Shown one piece after another: positions 27,840 to 37,124 of a DNA stretch of 64,000 nucleotides. Under the pieces are notes generated by a model. That model did no database searches, was not told where the DNA came from, and was given only the letters and a program-made list of their open reading frames with translations. The stretch is taken from the NCBI GenBank assembly GCA_002723155.1, contig PBNO01000006.1, positions 335,470 to 399,469 on the forward strand, written 5' to 3'. Made by a program: the position numbers and the translations under genes. Numbering within the stretch: position 1 is the stretch's first letter; the number at the start of each line of letters is the position of its first letter. This stretch comes from Ponticaulis sp. (GTDB lineage: Bacteria; Pseudomonadota; Alphaproteobacteria; Caulobacterales; Hyphomonadaceae).

Positions 27840-28424
27840 CTATTCTTCCGTTTTGATCAGAAGGAACGTGATCAGGTCGGTGCGGTCGTTCGGACGACGC
27901 ATGCCTGCATAAGACATGCGGTTTCCTGGTAAGAATGCGCGTGGGTTTTCCAGCCAGTGATCGAGTTGTTCCGGTGTCCACTGGAAGTCTGCTTCCAGAA
28001 CGGCGTCCGAATAATTGAAGCCTTCGAGTTCACCAACACCACGTTGGAAAACGCCGTGGAGATTCGGACCAACCCGGTTGCCAGCTTCCGGATCGAGCAG
28101 GTGACATGTCGCGCACTGACGGAACAGGCTTTCGCCGCGCTCATAGTCACCTGTATTGTATGGCTCTGGAAGCGCCGCGACGGCTTCTGAGTAATCCGCT
28201 TCAACGATTTCCAGATCTTCAACCATGTCTTCGACGGCAGCTTCAGCTTCTTCCGCCGTCGGGATTTCGACCGCTGGAGCTTCTGGTTCTGGTGCAGGAG
28301 CCGGCGCTGTTGATTCTGTTGCTGCTGGCGTCGTCGTTTCAGCTGGGGCTGCAGGTTCCTCTGAACCACCACCGCAAGCTGCGAGTGTAAGCGCCAGTGC
28401 CGTCGTTGTCAGAAATAATCGCAT
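27840..28424 (-). CDS. lipid-anchored class I cytochrome c
   Basis: 194 residues. The lipoprotein signal ends LAAC (C17). A long Pro/Ala/Glu-rich spacer (about 20-75) would hold the domain away from the membrane. The cytochrome domain follows, with heme site CATCH (104-108) and axial-Met candidate M170 in PGNRMSYAGM, as in cytochrome c2/c552. ATG 28424 has GGAGG upstream; a longer in-frame start at 28445 would spoil the lipoprotein signal. Located about 1 kb from ccoN, it may deliver electrons to the cbb3 oxidase; that is inference. Confidence 0.85.
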   Translation of the reverse strand: MRLFLTTTALALTLAACGGGSEEPAAPAETTTPAATESTAPAPAPEPEAPAVEIPTAEEAEAAVEDMVEDLEIVEADYSEAVAALPEPYNTGDYERGESLFRQCATCHLLDPEAGNRVGPNLHGVFQRGVGELEGFNYSDAVLEADFQWTPEQLDHWLENPRAFLPGNRMSYAGMRRPNDRTDLITFLLIKTEE

Positions 28425-28535
28425 GTCATCCTCCGGAATTGTCACAGTGAGATTGCATATAGTTCGACGCTGACGGATTTCAGGTGCGTCGTAACGCAGC
28501 TGCCATTTCTGACAGCTGCGATTTTGAAAGGCCGC

Positions 28536-30068
28536 TTAGAGCGGGATGTTGTCGTGCTTCTTCGCCGGGTTCGTAACGTTTTTCGTCTTCAGCTGGCGGA
28601 GTGCTTTAGCCACACGGCGACGTGTCGAGTGCGGCATTATGATGTCATCAATATAGCCCTTACGCGCGGCGACGAACGGATTTGCGAAGTTGTCTTCGTA
28701 TTCCTTCGTCTTCTGGGCGATCTTCTCGTCATTGCCGATGTCCGCGCGGAAGATAATCTCAACCGCACCTTTAGCACCCATTACGGCGATTTCAGCCTTT
28801 GGCCATGCATAGTTCACGTCGCCGCGAAGGTGCTTGGAGCTCATAACGTCATAAGCGCCGCCATAAGCCTTACGCGTGATGACTGTAACTTTCGGCACAG
28901 TTGCTTCCGCATAAGCAAACAGAAGTTTTGCGCCATGTTTGATCAGGCCACCATACTCCTGTTTTGTGCCCGGCATGAAGCCTGGGACGTCCACATAAGT
29001 GACGATCGGAATGTTGAAGCAGTCGCAGAAACGAACAAACCGTGCCGCTTTACGCGAAGCATCAATATCAAGCACGCCAGCGAGGCTGAGTGGCTGGTTG
29101 GCAACGAAGCCTACAGTCTGGCCTTCAATACGACCAAAGCCGGTCAGAATGTTTGAGCCGAAGTCTTTGCCGATTTCGAAGAAGTCGCCCTCGTCAGCAG
29201 TCTTCTCGATCAGCTCGCGCATGTCATAAGGCTTGTTCGGGTTGTCCGGAACCAGCGTGTCCAGCGAGTCTTCGAGGCGATCAATATTATCGAAGCTCGG
29301 GCGGACCGGCGCTTTCTCACGGTTGGAGAGAGGGAGGAAATCCACAAGGCGTCGGATCTGTGTCAGAGCTTCGATATCGTTATCGAATGCGCCGTCTACG
29401 ACGCCGGACTTGCCAGCGTGCACGCGTGCGCCGCCGAGATCTTCGTGAGATACCGTCTCGTTCGTAACGGTTTTAACAACGTCCGGGCCGGTCACGTACA
29501 TGTAAGATGTGTCCTTCACCATGAAGATGAAGTCGGTCATGGCTGGTGAATAAACGTCACCACCGGCGCATGGGCCCATAATGACGGAGATCTGCGGAAT
29601 AACGCCTGATGCCAGGACGTTTTCCATGAAGATGTCAGCATAACCGGCAAGCGAATCAACGCCTTCCTGAATGCGCGCACCACCGGCATCGAACAGACCA
29701 ATAACCGGCGCGCCATTTTTCATGGCCGCTTTCTGGACTTTTACAATCTTGGAGGCGTGCGCCTTTGACAGAGATCCGCCGAATACGGTGAAGTCTTTAG
29801 AGAAGACGTAGACCATGCGGCCGTTGATCGTGCCCCAGCCGGTGACAACACCATCACCCGGAGTTTTCTGATCAGACATGCCGAAATCATTGCAGGTATG
29901 CTCGACAAACATGTCCCATTCTTCGAATGAGCCTTCGTCGAGAAGAAGCTCGATGCGCTCACGTGCAGTCAGCTTGCCCTTCTCATGCTGACGATCAATT
30001 CGTTTCTGACCGCCGCCAAGTCGTGCCTGTTCTCTCTTCGCTTCTAACGCTTCGAGGATATCTTTCAT
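28536..30068 (-). CDS. pccB: propionyl/acyl-CoA carboxylase beta subunit
   Basis: A 510-residue carboxyltransferase subunit of a biotin-dependent acyl-CoA carboxylase, most like PccB. It moves carboxyl from biotin to propionyl-CoA, giving methylmalonyl-CoA. N-terminal half: [20 protein letters not shown] and [21 protein letters not shown]-terminal half: [36 protein letters not shown] and the oxyanion glycines. The biotin-carrying alpha subunit is not in this window. It is transcribed alone, between the cytochrome c gene and the Arg-rich protein gene. Confidence 0.93.
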   Translation of the reverse strand: MKDILEALEAKREQARLGGGQKRIDRQHEKGKLTARERIELLLDEGSFEEWDMFVEHTCNDFGMSDQKTPGDGVVTGWGTINGRMVYVFSKDFTVFGGSLSKAHASKIVKVQKAAMKNGAPVIGLFDAGGARIQEGVDSLAGYADIFMENVLASGVIPQISVIMGPCAGGDVYSPAMTDFIFMVKDTSYMYVTGPDVVKTVTNETVSHEDLGGARVHAGKSGVVDGAFDNDIEALTQIRRLVDFLPLSNREKAPVRPSFDNIDRLEDSLDTLVPDNPNKPYDMRELIEKTADEGDFFEIGKDFGSNILTGFGRIEGQTVGFVANQPLSLAGVLDIDASRKAARFVRFCDCFNIPIVTYVDVPGFMPGTKQEYGGLIKHGAKLLFAYAEATVPKVTVITRKAYGGAYDVMSSKHLRGDVNYAWPKAEIAVMGAKGAVEIIFRADIGNDEKIAQKTKEYEDNFANPFVAARKGYIDDIIMPHSTRRRVAKALRQLKTKNVTNPAKKHDNIPL

Positions 30069-30241
30069 ATCGAGCCCCTGAACATTTATTTTCAGGCTTT
30101 GATATATACCTCGCCATGAATGGCAAGGATGTATCGTGAATACTGCGACCTTTAGATATACTCTTGTGACTAAATGGCAGCGACCTGAACACTGCCGGTC
30201 GGGAAGTGTTCAGGTCCTGCCAATACGTTGAAAAGTTCTGA

Positions 30242-30751
30242 CTAGTAGCGGGATGTATAGCGACGACCATGATCGTTATGGTGCCCACGACCACGGCGCG
30301 GGTTCATGTCGAGGTCGACGACACGGCCGCGACGGATGGTGCATTCAACCGGCACAATATTAGAGCCTCGGCGCGTGGAAATACGAACCGCACCCTCAAC
30401 TTCATAACCCGCCGGACCGAACTGTCGGACATAAGGCCGACCGACGAATTCGGTATGAGCGCGTCCGCGACGTGTAGACCAGTCAGCGCGGTCATCTGCA
30501 GCGCGTTCGCACTGATTAATGACCTGACGTCGCTCGCGACGGGTTAACTCGAAACGGTCGCCGCGACCGCGTCGCCAGTCACGGTTATCGCGATGGTTCG
30601 GTTCATAGCCACGATGCGTTTGTTCGTGACGTGGTTCAAACCGGTCTCGGTTTCGCTCACCGCGCTCTTGCGCATGAGCTGCAGGGATGAGGAGGGTTGC
30701 CGCAGCCAACGCAACAGAAACCACTCCGGTTTTCATGATAGGCTTCATCAT
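30242..30751 (-). CDS. secreted Arg/Gly-rich protein of unknown function
   Basis: About 169 residues from ATG 30751 (30748 and 30736 are alternatives; none has a strong ribosome site). The signal peptide ends AAHA-QE. The mature protein is very basic: an RERGERNRD-type repeat region, a helical RRERRQVINQCERAADDRA segment, then a small beta domain with VPVECTIRRGRVVDLDMN and a final RRGRGHHNDHGRRY tail. Two cysteines (ECT, NQCE) may pair in the periplasm. I do not recognise the family. Binding to an acidic polymer is possible but unproven. Confidence 0.6.
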   Translation of the reverse strand: MMKPIMKTGVVSVALAAATLLIPAAHAQERGERNRDRFEPRHEQTHRGYEPNHRDNRDWRRGRGDRFELTRRERRQVINQCERAADDRADWSTRRGRAHTEFVGRPYVRQFGPAGYEVEGAVRISTRRGSNIVPVECTIRRGRVVDLDMNPRRGRGHHNDHGRRYTSRY

Positions 30752-30931
30752 GAGTTCAATCTGGCAGACCCGTTTTGAGCCATGACTGAACGTCCGGTTC
30801 ATTTACCAGTCATATGTCAGCTGGAGCTGCAGAAAGTCTCTTTCTGAGGACCTGACGCGTTTTTTGCAATTCTGGTCCAATCGGTCACTTGCAATTTGCG
30901 GGAAGTCATTATAGCAACGCGCTCTGGCCTT

Positions 30932-31007
30932 AGGGGTATAGCTCAGTTGGTAGAGCATCGGTCTCCAAAACCGAGGGTCGGGAGTTCGAGTCTCTCTGCC
31001 CCTGCCA
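30932..31007 (+). tRNA. tRNA-Trp (CCA)
   Basis: A complete 76-nt cloverleaf. The acceptor is AGGGGTA (30932-30938) with TGCCCCT (30997-31003). The D-arm contains AGCTCAGTTGGTAGAGC. The anticodon stem TCGGT/ACCGA encloses loop CTCCAAA, giving anticodon CCA. The T-arm is GGGAG/CTCTC with TTCGAGT. Discriminator G31004 and an encoded CCA (31005-31007) complete it. Confidence 0.96.
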
Positions 31008-31153
31008 GTTTTCACATAATTGAAAACTTCGAAGATGCACGAGAACCTGTGTGTCTGGTCGCGAATTGAAACATTCGCGAATGCTTTGTGTTTGGAAGTC
31101 TCCGTGAATCCCCGCTAGAGGGCAGTTCAGCATTCTGTTCCGGAGTAATTCTC

Positions 31154-32308
31154 ATGCATTTCATCGACCTTCATGCACAGCGCGCGCGTATCGAATCAGA
31201 AGTCGACAACGCGATTCAAAAAGTGCTGCAGCACGGCATGTATGTCATGGGGCCGGAAGTCCGCGCATTCGAAGCGCAGTTGGCTGAATTCTCCAACACG
31301 AAGATTGCTCTGGGCTGCGCAAACGGCACCGAAGCTCTTGCTCTGCCCTTAATGGCCTGGGGCCTGAAGCCGGGTGACGCTGTGTTCTGCCCGTCCTTCA
31401 CGTTCTGTGCGACGGCTGAAATTGTGCCATGGCTGGGTGCGGAACCCGTTTTCGTCGATGTGAAGCGCGAAACCTACAATATGGATGCCGATCACTTGGT
31501 CGCCTGTATTGAAGCTGTGATCACTGAAGGGCGTCTGACGCCGAAAGTCATTATCGCTGTCGACCTGTTCGGTCAGTCTGCTGACTATCCGAAAATGCGT
31601 GAGATCGCGGATAAGTATGGCATGAAACTGATCGCCGACAGTGCGCAGGGTTACGGCACGACTCTTAATGGCAAACATCCGGGCGAGTGGGCTGATGTCG
31701 TGACGACGAGCTTCTTCCCAGCAAAGCCGCTTGGCTGCTATGGCGACGGCGGCGCGGTTCTCACGAATGACGAACAGCTTGCAGAGCTGATGGATAGTGT
31801 GCGTGTCCACGGCAAGGTGACAGCGAGCGATTTGAAAGGTGTCGAATTCGAACACGATCCAAAATACTTCAATATGCGGATCGGCATGAATTCACGTCTC
31901 GATACAATTCAGGCTGCAATCCTGATCGAAAAACTGAATATTTTCGCTGACGAAATCGAACTGCGGAACAAGGTCGCGGATCGTTATGCCGAAGGCTTGA
32001 AAGATCATGTTTTGGCTGTGCCGCAAGTGATGGACGGGGTTGTCTCTACATGGGCGCAATATGTCATCGAACACGAAAACCGCGACGGTTTGCAGGCGCA
32101 TCTGCGTGCGAACGATGTCCCGACTGCCGTTTATTATCCGGTTCCGATGCACGTGAACGGCGCTTATGAGAAATATAAGGCGGGCGCGGGCAATCTGACA
32201 GTTACCGACACGATCCGGGACACGGTACTGGCGCTGCCAATGCACCCATATCTCAGCGAAGAAGATCAGGATAAAGTGATCGAAGCGATCCGCTCGTTTA
32301 ACGGCTAA
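31154..32308 (+). CDS. DegT/DnrJ/EryC1/StrS-family sugar aminotransferase
   Basis: A 384-residue PLP enzyme of the sugar-nucleotide aminotransferase family. It has CANGTEALALPLMAWGLKPGD, the phosphate/cofactor region DSAQGYG and the Schiff-base lysine in FFPAKPLGCYGDGGAV. It would aminate a keto-sugar nucleotide for surface polysaccharide. ATG 31154 follows CGGAG; an in-frame start at 31088 lacks support. It converges with a CapD-like dehydratase gene and their stop codons overlap by 4 nt. The two enzyme types commonly act in series (dehydratase, then aminotransferase). Confidence 0.9.
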   Translation: MHFIDLHAQRARIESEVDNAIQKVLQHGMYVMGPEVRAFEAQLAEFSNTKIALGCANGTEALALPLMAWGLKPGDAVFCPSFTFCATAEIVPWLGAEPVFVDVKRETYNMDADHLVACIEAVITEGRLTPKVIIAVDLFGQSADYPKMREIADKYGMKLIADSAQGYGTTLNGKHPGEWADVVTTSFFPAKPLGCYGDGGAVLTNDEQLAELMDSVRVHGKVTASDLKGVEFEHDPKYFNMRIGMNSRLDTIQAAILIEKLNIFADEIELRNKVADRYAEGLKDHVLAVPQVMDGVVSTWAQYVIEHENRDGLQAHLRANDVPTAVYYPVPMHVNGAYEKYKAGAGNLTVTDTIRDTVLALPMHPYLSEEDQDKVIEAIRSFNG

Positions 32309-33540
32309 ATCCGGTCGTCCAGCGTTTTCTCTGAACCGATATGGCGGTGTTCGAAATCAGGTTCGATTTCGGACACCCATGCTTTCATGTCATCCGTTGA
32401 GAGCTGTGAAAGCGCTCTTGCATCAAGCTTCAGCGCCCGCAATTTCGCTGAAAGCGCGCTGACGCCGCCGGCAAAGTTGGACGGGGCGTAGTTTACGGCC
32501 TTCAAGGCCGCGAAAGCGCTATCCGTAACAGTTTCTTTCTCGCCAGCAAATTCTTCGTAAGGTTTCTCGCCTGCTGTGTCAGACGGAGTAAGGATGAGCG
32601 GCCACTTTCCCCCAGCTTTAAGCTCCGCAAAGTCTGAAAATGCTTCGGTCTGCTTTTCCAAAGGGTAGGCAATTGCTTCGTATCCGTTGGCCTCAAGAAA
32701 GCTGATCGCGGCCGTTTCCATGCTTACCAGGTGTTCCTCCGGTGAGAGGTCGGGAATGTAGATTTTCCCAGTCTCGCCAAGAATGCCTGTCAGCAGGCAC
32801 ATTTGGCCTGCCTCTTCGAGTGTGAAGAAGAAGCGCTCAATACCAAGCGGCGCCGCGAGCGGGGTGTCGCTGTCCAACCGGTCGCAAAAGCTTTCAAGGA
32901 GTGAGCCCTGAGAATATGCGACATTGGCAAAACGGGCCGAGCTCACGTTGGCCGTTTCGGTGAACATAACGTGTTCCATGAGCCGCTTTGTGGCGCCCAT
33001 GAAGGATACAGGATTAGCCGCTTTGTCAGTCGAGACGCTGAAATAGCGAAACGGTTTACCTGTCTCGGAAAGTGCTGACAACAGGTCTGATTGTTTGAGT
33101 ATGTTGGTGTCCATCATGGCGAAGATAGACCAGGGCTGCTTTTCGGAGCGCACATGCTTCAGCGCGGCGAAGTTCAGCACATAATCGTACGGTTCTGATG
33201 CGCGCAGCATCGCGAAGAACGCAGTCGAGCCATAATCCATGGGAAGTGAGTCGATTTGCGCGGTAGCGGGAGCCAATGCATTGCCGCGAAGACGTCTCAC
33301 AAGTCGTGCTAACCCGTTTTCATCCTGATCAATAATGGTCAGGCGCGAGAGCGGGAACTGCGCGAGCAGAAGAGTGGTTTCGCTGCCGATTGAGCCTGCG
33401 CCGCCAATCACCAGACAAGATTTACCCGCTAACAACTCCGTCAAACGATTGGCGTTCGCTGCCATGTCGTTCGCTAAAAGCGATTCTGACCGGCGAGTGA
33501 GCATTTCTGTGGGACGCTTCAGCAAATCACAGCCTTCCAT
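32305..33540 (-). CDS. CapD-like polysaccharide biosynthesis SDR (nucleotide-sugar dehydratase/epimerase)
   Basis: 411 residues with a Rossmann start VIGGAGSIGSE (near 45-55), then a conserved FSVSTDKAANPVSFMGATKR region. The latter carries the Met-x3-Lys variant of the SDR active site typical of CapD/FlaA1-type UDP-sugar 4,6-dehydratases. The C-terminal 150 residues are less conserved. There are no membrane segments, so it is a soluble version of the family. The start is uncertain: ATG 33540 is the longest, with later Met codons at residues 13 and 26. It likely makes the keto-sugar substrate for the adjacent aminotransferase. Confidence 0.82.
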   Translation of the reverse strand: MEGCDLLKRPTEMLTRRSESLLANDMAANANRLTELLAGKSCLVIGGAGSIGSETTLLLAQFPLSRLTIIDQDENGLARLVRRLRGNALAPATAQIDSLPMDYGSTAFFAMLRASEPYDYVLNFAALKHVRSEKQPWSIFAMMDTNILKQSDLLSALSETGKPFRYFSVSTDKAANPVSFMGATKRLMEHVMFTETANVSSARFANVAYSQGSLLESFCDRLDSDTPLAAPLGIERFFFTLEEAGQMCLLTGILGETGKIYIPDLSPEEHLVSMETAAISFLEANGYEAIAYPLEKQTEAFSDFAELKAGGKWPLILTPSDTAGEKPYEEFAGEKETVTDSAFAALKAVNYAPSNFAGGVSALSAKLRALKLDARALSQLSTDDMKAWVSEIEPDFEHRHIGSEKTLDDRI

Positions 33541-33670
33541 AAACAGTGTCGAGGCTCTTATGGCATATATTTTAAATCAGGATTGAAAAAGTCACCCGCC
33601 GTAAGCTTGCAATTGACTTGTGCAGGCGTCAGAAGCGGAACTGACTTTCAGAGTAGCGTAGAGAACCAGA

Positions 33671-34471
33671 ATGTCAGACGGCGCCGAGACAATGTCCTAC
33701 CATATCCCCGGTGAGGATATTGATATCTCCGACCTGATCGCGCAAACGCGCACGGTCACGCTGCCAGAAGTGCGCAGACCCGAGTTGATTATGATTATGG
33801 CTGGCGGTCTAGGTCAGCGCATGATGCCGCTCACAAAAGAAGTCCCGAAACCGATGCTCCCAATCGTCGGCGCGCCAATGCTCGAGCACATCATTGCGCA
33901 AATGATCGCGCAGGGTTTCTGTCGGTTCGTGTTCTCGATTCGTCATTTCTCGGATCAGATTGTCGATCACTTTAGTAATGGCGAGCGCTGGGGCGTAGAC
34001 ATATCCTATATTGAGGAACCGCACCGGCTCGGCACGGGAGGAAGTCTCGCATATCTCGATGAACGCCCGGACATGCCATTCATCGTCGCAAACGCCGACC
34101 TTTTGACCGACCTCGACTATCGAAAAGTGCTGGCCTTCCATGATGCCTCGTCCGCGGTGACTATGTGCACCCGACAGGCTGAGTTTCAGGTGCCGTATGG
34201 TGTCGTTGAAACCATGTCGGACCGTGTGCTGAGCGTGACGGAAAAGCCGACCCAATCTGTGAGCATTAGTGCCGGCATGTATGCGGTTTCGCCAGAGCTG
34301 ATCGATCTGATCGATAAGGGCGAACGGATTGATATGCCGGATCTTATCCAACGCGCGATCGAAGTTGGAAGAACTGTCCGGTCAATGCCGATTTACGATC
34401 GCTGGGTCGATGTCGGTCGTCGCGACATGTTTCAGCGTGTTCTTGAAAATCTTGGTGATACAGGAGCTTGA
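33671..34471 (+). CDS. sugar nucleotidyltransferase
   Basis: A 266-residue NTP-transferase. The signature AGGLGQRMMPLTKEVPKPML starts near residue 43, after a short N-terminal extension. VANADLLTDLDY carries the metal-binding Asp. It activates a sugar 1-phosphate to an NDP-sugar; mannose-1-phosphate guanylyltransferase-like or heptose-type are both possible. It leads a three-gene run with a phosphatase-like protein (GTG start 2 bp after this stop) and KdsD. Confidence 0.85.
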   Translation: MSDGAETMSYHIPGEDIDISDLIAQTRTVTLPEVRRPELIMIMAGGLGQRMMPLTKEVPKPMLPIVGAPMLEHIIAQMIAQGFCRFVFSIRHFSDQIVDHFSNGERWGVDISYIEEPHRLGTGGSLAYLDERPDMPFIVANADLLTDLDYRKVLAFHDASSAVTMCTRQAEFQVPYGVVETMSDRVLSVTEKPTQSVSISAGMYAVSPELIDLIDKGERIDMPDLIQRAIEVGRTVRSMPIYDRWVDVGRRDMFQRVLENLGDTGA

Positions 34472-34473
34472 GC

Positions 34474-35094
34474 GTGAAAGTTATTCTGGCACGTCATGGA
34501 AATACCTTCGGTCCGGTCGATACACCTGTGTGGGTTGGGGCGCGCGAAGATTATCCGCTCGTTGAAAAAGGCAGAGAGCAATCGACAGCTATCGGGGCAT
34601 ACCTCAACCGTCAGTCTATTATGCCCGATCGTATTATCTCCGGCCCACTGGTACGTACGCGAGAGGGCGCTGATCTGATCGCTGCGGAAATCGGTTTTTC
34701 TGGTGTGATCGAGATCGATGAGCGCCTCAAGGAAATCGACTATGGAAGTTGGGGCGGCAAAAGCGACGCAGAAATCGAGGCGCTATATGGCGCGGATGTC
34801 ATTGATGACTGGCGCGAGCGCACCATTATTCCTGATGGAGCAGACTGGTCACCGGACCTCGCAACTCTCAGGCAAAACGCTGTTTCCGTGATGCACGAAA
34901 TCACCGAGGTACCAGCAGAGACCGTACTGCTGATTACGTCGAACGGTACGCTGCGATATTTCCACGGAGCCATTTACAATGGGCAGGGCGATGCGCCCTC
35001 TGCCAAAGTGAAAACAGGACATATCTGTTGCGCGGATTATGTGAAGGGTAGCTATTTGCCCCGCTTCTGGAATATGAAGCCAGACGATATTTAA
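34474..35094 (+). CDS. histidine-phosphatase-family protein with altered second histidine
   Basis: 206 residues from GTG 34474, preceded by AGGAG at a 7-nt gap; TTG 34468 is possible but too close. It has the RHGNT core (H8) and SGPLVRTREGADLI with the second Arg. However, the usual C-terminal S-H-G motif reads TSNGTLRYF, so Asn replaces the second catalytic histidine. It may be an altered or weak phosphatase, or a binding protein. Sandwiched between a nucleotidyltransferase and KdsD, it probably handles a phosphorylated sugar. Confidence 0.8.
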   Translation: MKVILARHGNTFGPVDTPVWVGAREDYPLVEKGREQSTAIGAYLNRQSIMPDRIISGPLVRTREGADLIAAEIGFSGVIEIDERLKEIDYGSWGGKSDAEIEALYGADVIDDWRERTIIPDGADWSPDLATLRQNAVSVMHEITEVPAETVLLITSNGTLRYFHGAIYNGQGDAPSAKVKTGHICCADYVKGSYLPRFWNMKPDDI

Positions 35095-35121
35095 AGCCCG
35101 AACCGGATTTGAAAGAATAAA

Positions 35122-36096
35122 ATGCCTGATACTGCTGCAAAGACACTTAGCGCGCTGAAGCGGACGATCGAGACCGAGCGCGAGGGCATGCTTCAGCTTG
35201 AGAACGCTCTCGATCAGGCTGCTGTTGATGTTGTGGACCTGATTGGCTCTGTTGAAGGGCGTCTGGCATGCGTTGGTGTCGGCAAATCAGGGCATGTTGC
35301 GCGCAAGATCGCGGCTACGCTCGCGTCGACGGGCACGCCGGCCTATTTCGTCCATCCAGCAGAAGCGAGCCATGGCGATCTCGGGATGATCTCGCAACAG
35401 GACGCGGTGCTTGCACTTTCAAAGTCCGGTGAAACCAAAGAATTGAGCGACATTATCGCTTATTGTCGCCGTTTCTCTGTGCCGCTGATCGGTATGACCA
35501 CGGATGCGACGTCTACGCTCGCAAAGAATTCTGACCATCTGCTTCTGGTTCCGAATGCCGCTGAAGCCTGCGGTGAAACGCGTGCGCCGACAACGTCGAC
35601 TACACTGATGATGGCTTATGGCGACGCGCTTGCTGTTGCCCTGATTGAACGTCGCGGCTTCACGGCGATGGACTTTAAACGCTACCACCCGGGCGGAGCG
35701 CTTGGTGCGGCGCTCACAAGTGCAGCTGACCTGATGGCGTCTGCGGAGAATATCCCGCTTGTCACTGAAGGCACGAGTATGGAAGCAGCAGTCGTCGAAA
35801 TGAGCGCGAAAGGCTTTGGCTGTGTTGGCGTGAAATCGGCTGATGGAAAGCTTGCAGGTATCATCACGGATGGCGATTTGCGCCGGAATCTCGCTGTGGA
35901 TCTGCCTACCCGCAAGGTTGATGAGATTATGACCCGTGGTCCGATTACAGTGAAAGAAACGTCTCTCGCGGCGGATGTTCTGCGCACGCTGACAGCGGGC
36001 GAACGCAAGCTAACTCAGGTCTTTGTATGCAATGAAGCAGGCGAGCCGACCGGCCTCATCCACATGCACATGCTGTTGAAGGCTGGGCTTTCTTAA
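35122..36096 (+). CDS. kdsD: arabinose-5-phosphate isomerase (KdsD/KpsF/GutQ family)
   Basis: 324 residues. An N-terminal SIS sugar-isomerase domain (about 35-180) shows VGKSGHVARKIAATLASTGT and HPAEASHGDLGM. Two CBS domains follow (about 205-322, with IITDGDLRR). It converts ribulose 5-phosphate to arabinose 5-phosphate, the first step to KDO for lipopolysaccharide or capsule. It is last of the 33671-36096 cluster, 27 bp after the phosphatase-like gene. Confidence 0.93.
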   Translation: MPDTAAKTLSALKRTIETEREGMLQLENALDQAAVDVVDLIGSVEGRLACVGVGKSGHVARKIAATLASTGTPAYFVHPAEASHGDLGMISQQDAVLALSKSGETKELSDIIAYCRRFSVPLIGMTTDATSTLAKNSDHLLLVPNAAEACGETRAPTTSTTLMMAYGDALAVALIERRGFTAMDFKRYHPGGALGAALTSAADLMASAENIPLVTEGTSMEAAVVEMSAKGFGCVGVKSADGKLAGIITDGDLRRNLAVDLPTRKVDEIMTRGPITVKETSLAADVLRTLTAGERKLTQVFVCNEAGEPTGLIHMHMLLKAGLS

Positions 36097-36100
36097 GCGC

Positions 36101-37018
36101 CTACTGAAACTCCACGCGCTCCTGCGAGAAGAAGAACAGCGACTCGGTATTTTTATCGAGCTTGCTGGCGTCCACTGAAAGCAGTGTGCGCATCGCGACC
36201 TTGCGCTCTTCTAGCCCCTGCAGGAAGTCTCGCTCGATCAGGTCCTGCGTCCCTGACGCTTCGACCTGATTTTTGATTTCTGCGAAAATCTCAACGGACC
36301 CCGCTAGAAAAATAGCCTCATAGGCGATCTTGGACGCGATCTTGTGGTCGATGGTCTGGTAGGCAAGCTGCCCGAACATGGTGAGCTTGTGCTTGCAGAT
36401 ATAATCGACCTCTTCGCGGTATTCTGGGTGCCGCAGATAATAGAGCTTGAACGACATCATCTCACGGTCGATCAGCTCCAGAATATCATCGGGAAGTCCG
36501 TCATGGACGATGATGATATCAATGTCCGATCCATTTACCATTTTGCCGATAGCGGAGACTTCGCGTGGCTCACGGTGGGCTAGAAAGTAGGCGATATCCC
36601 CTGCAATAAAGGCGCACATTTCATGGTGCAGCTCTTTTGGAATTTTGCGCATAATCTGGCGCAGGATTGATCGCGCCAGACGCATTTTCTGCATGCTGAC
36701 CTGGCGGTGAAGATTGGACAATGTAACTTGTCGGTCGATCACCTGTTCCCGCTGGTCATTGGTCGAGAATAGCGTGAATGAGAGAAAGTCCCGAAGAATC
36801 GACGGGCTCAGGCGGATGAAGTCCTCACGCGTGATGTCATAGCGCAGATAATAGCGGGAGAAGTGCGAGATCAGGATGTCCGGACTAGTGAAACAGGCCT
36901 GCCAGAGTTCAAGATAATTCCGTTCGGGAAGATGTTCGGCAAGCTCCTTGCCGAGGGTAGGGCCGACCCGTCTGATAACTTCGACAACTTCCTGCCTGAT
37001 CGTTTCAAGGTCGCTCAT
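36101..37018 (-). CDS. unknown protein with nucleotidyltransferase-like GSDxD motif
   Basis: 305 residues, largely helical, with no membrane segment. Residues 163-167 read GSDID inside MVNGSDIDIIIVHDG, the metal-binding motif of pol-beta-type nucleotidyltransferases, preceded by a Leu/Arg-rich helical domain (about 90-135). The rest shows no motif I recognise. It faces away from the GT2 gene, and its end lies only 4 bp past the kdsD stop, tail to tail. The setting suggests modification of a sugar or lipid with a nucleotide-derived group, but function is unassigned. Confidence 0.65.
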   Translation of the reverse strand: MSDLETIRQEVVEVIRRVGPTLGKELAEHLPERNYLELWQACFTSPDILISHFSRYYLRYDITREDFIRLSPSILRDFLSFTLFSTNDQREQVIDRQVTLSNLHRQVSMQKMRLARSILRQIMRKIPKELHHEMCAFIAGDIAYFLAHREPREVSAIGKMVNGSDIDIIIVHDGLPDDILELIDREMMSFKLYYLRHPEYREEVDYICKHKLTMFGQLAYQTIDHKIASKIAYEAIFLAGSVEIFAEIKNQVEASGTQDLIERDFLQGLEERKVAMRTLLSVDASKLDKNTESLFFFSQERVEFQ

Positions 37019-37124
37019 ACCGTCTTATCCCACGCTGCCTATGGACTTCTCTAGCATACGACTTGTCATCGCAGGGTAAATCATGGCGAATGGGTTCGAA
37101 CTTTCGAGTGACAGGTAGCTTATT

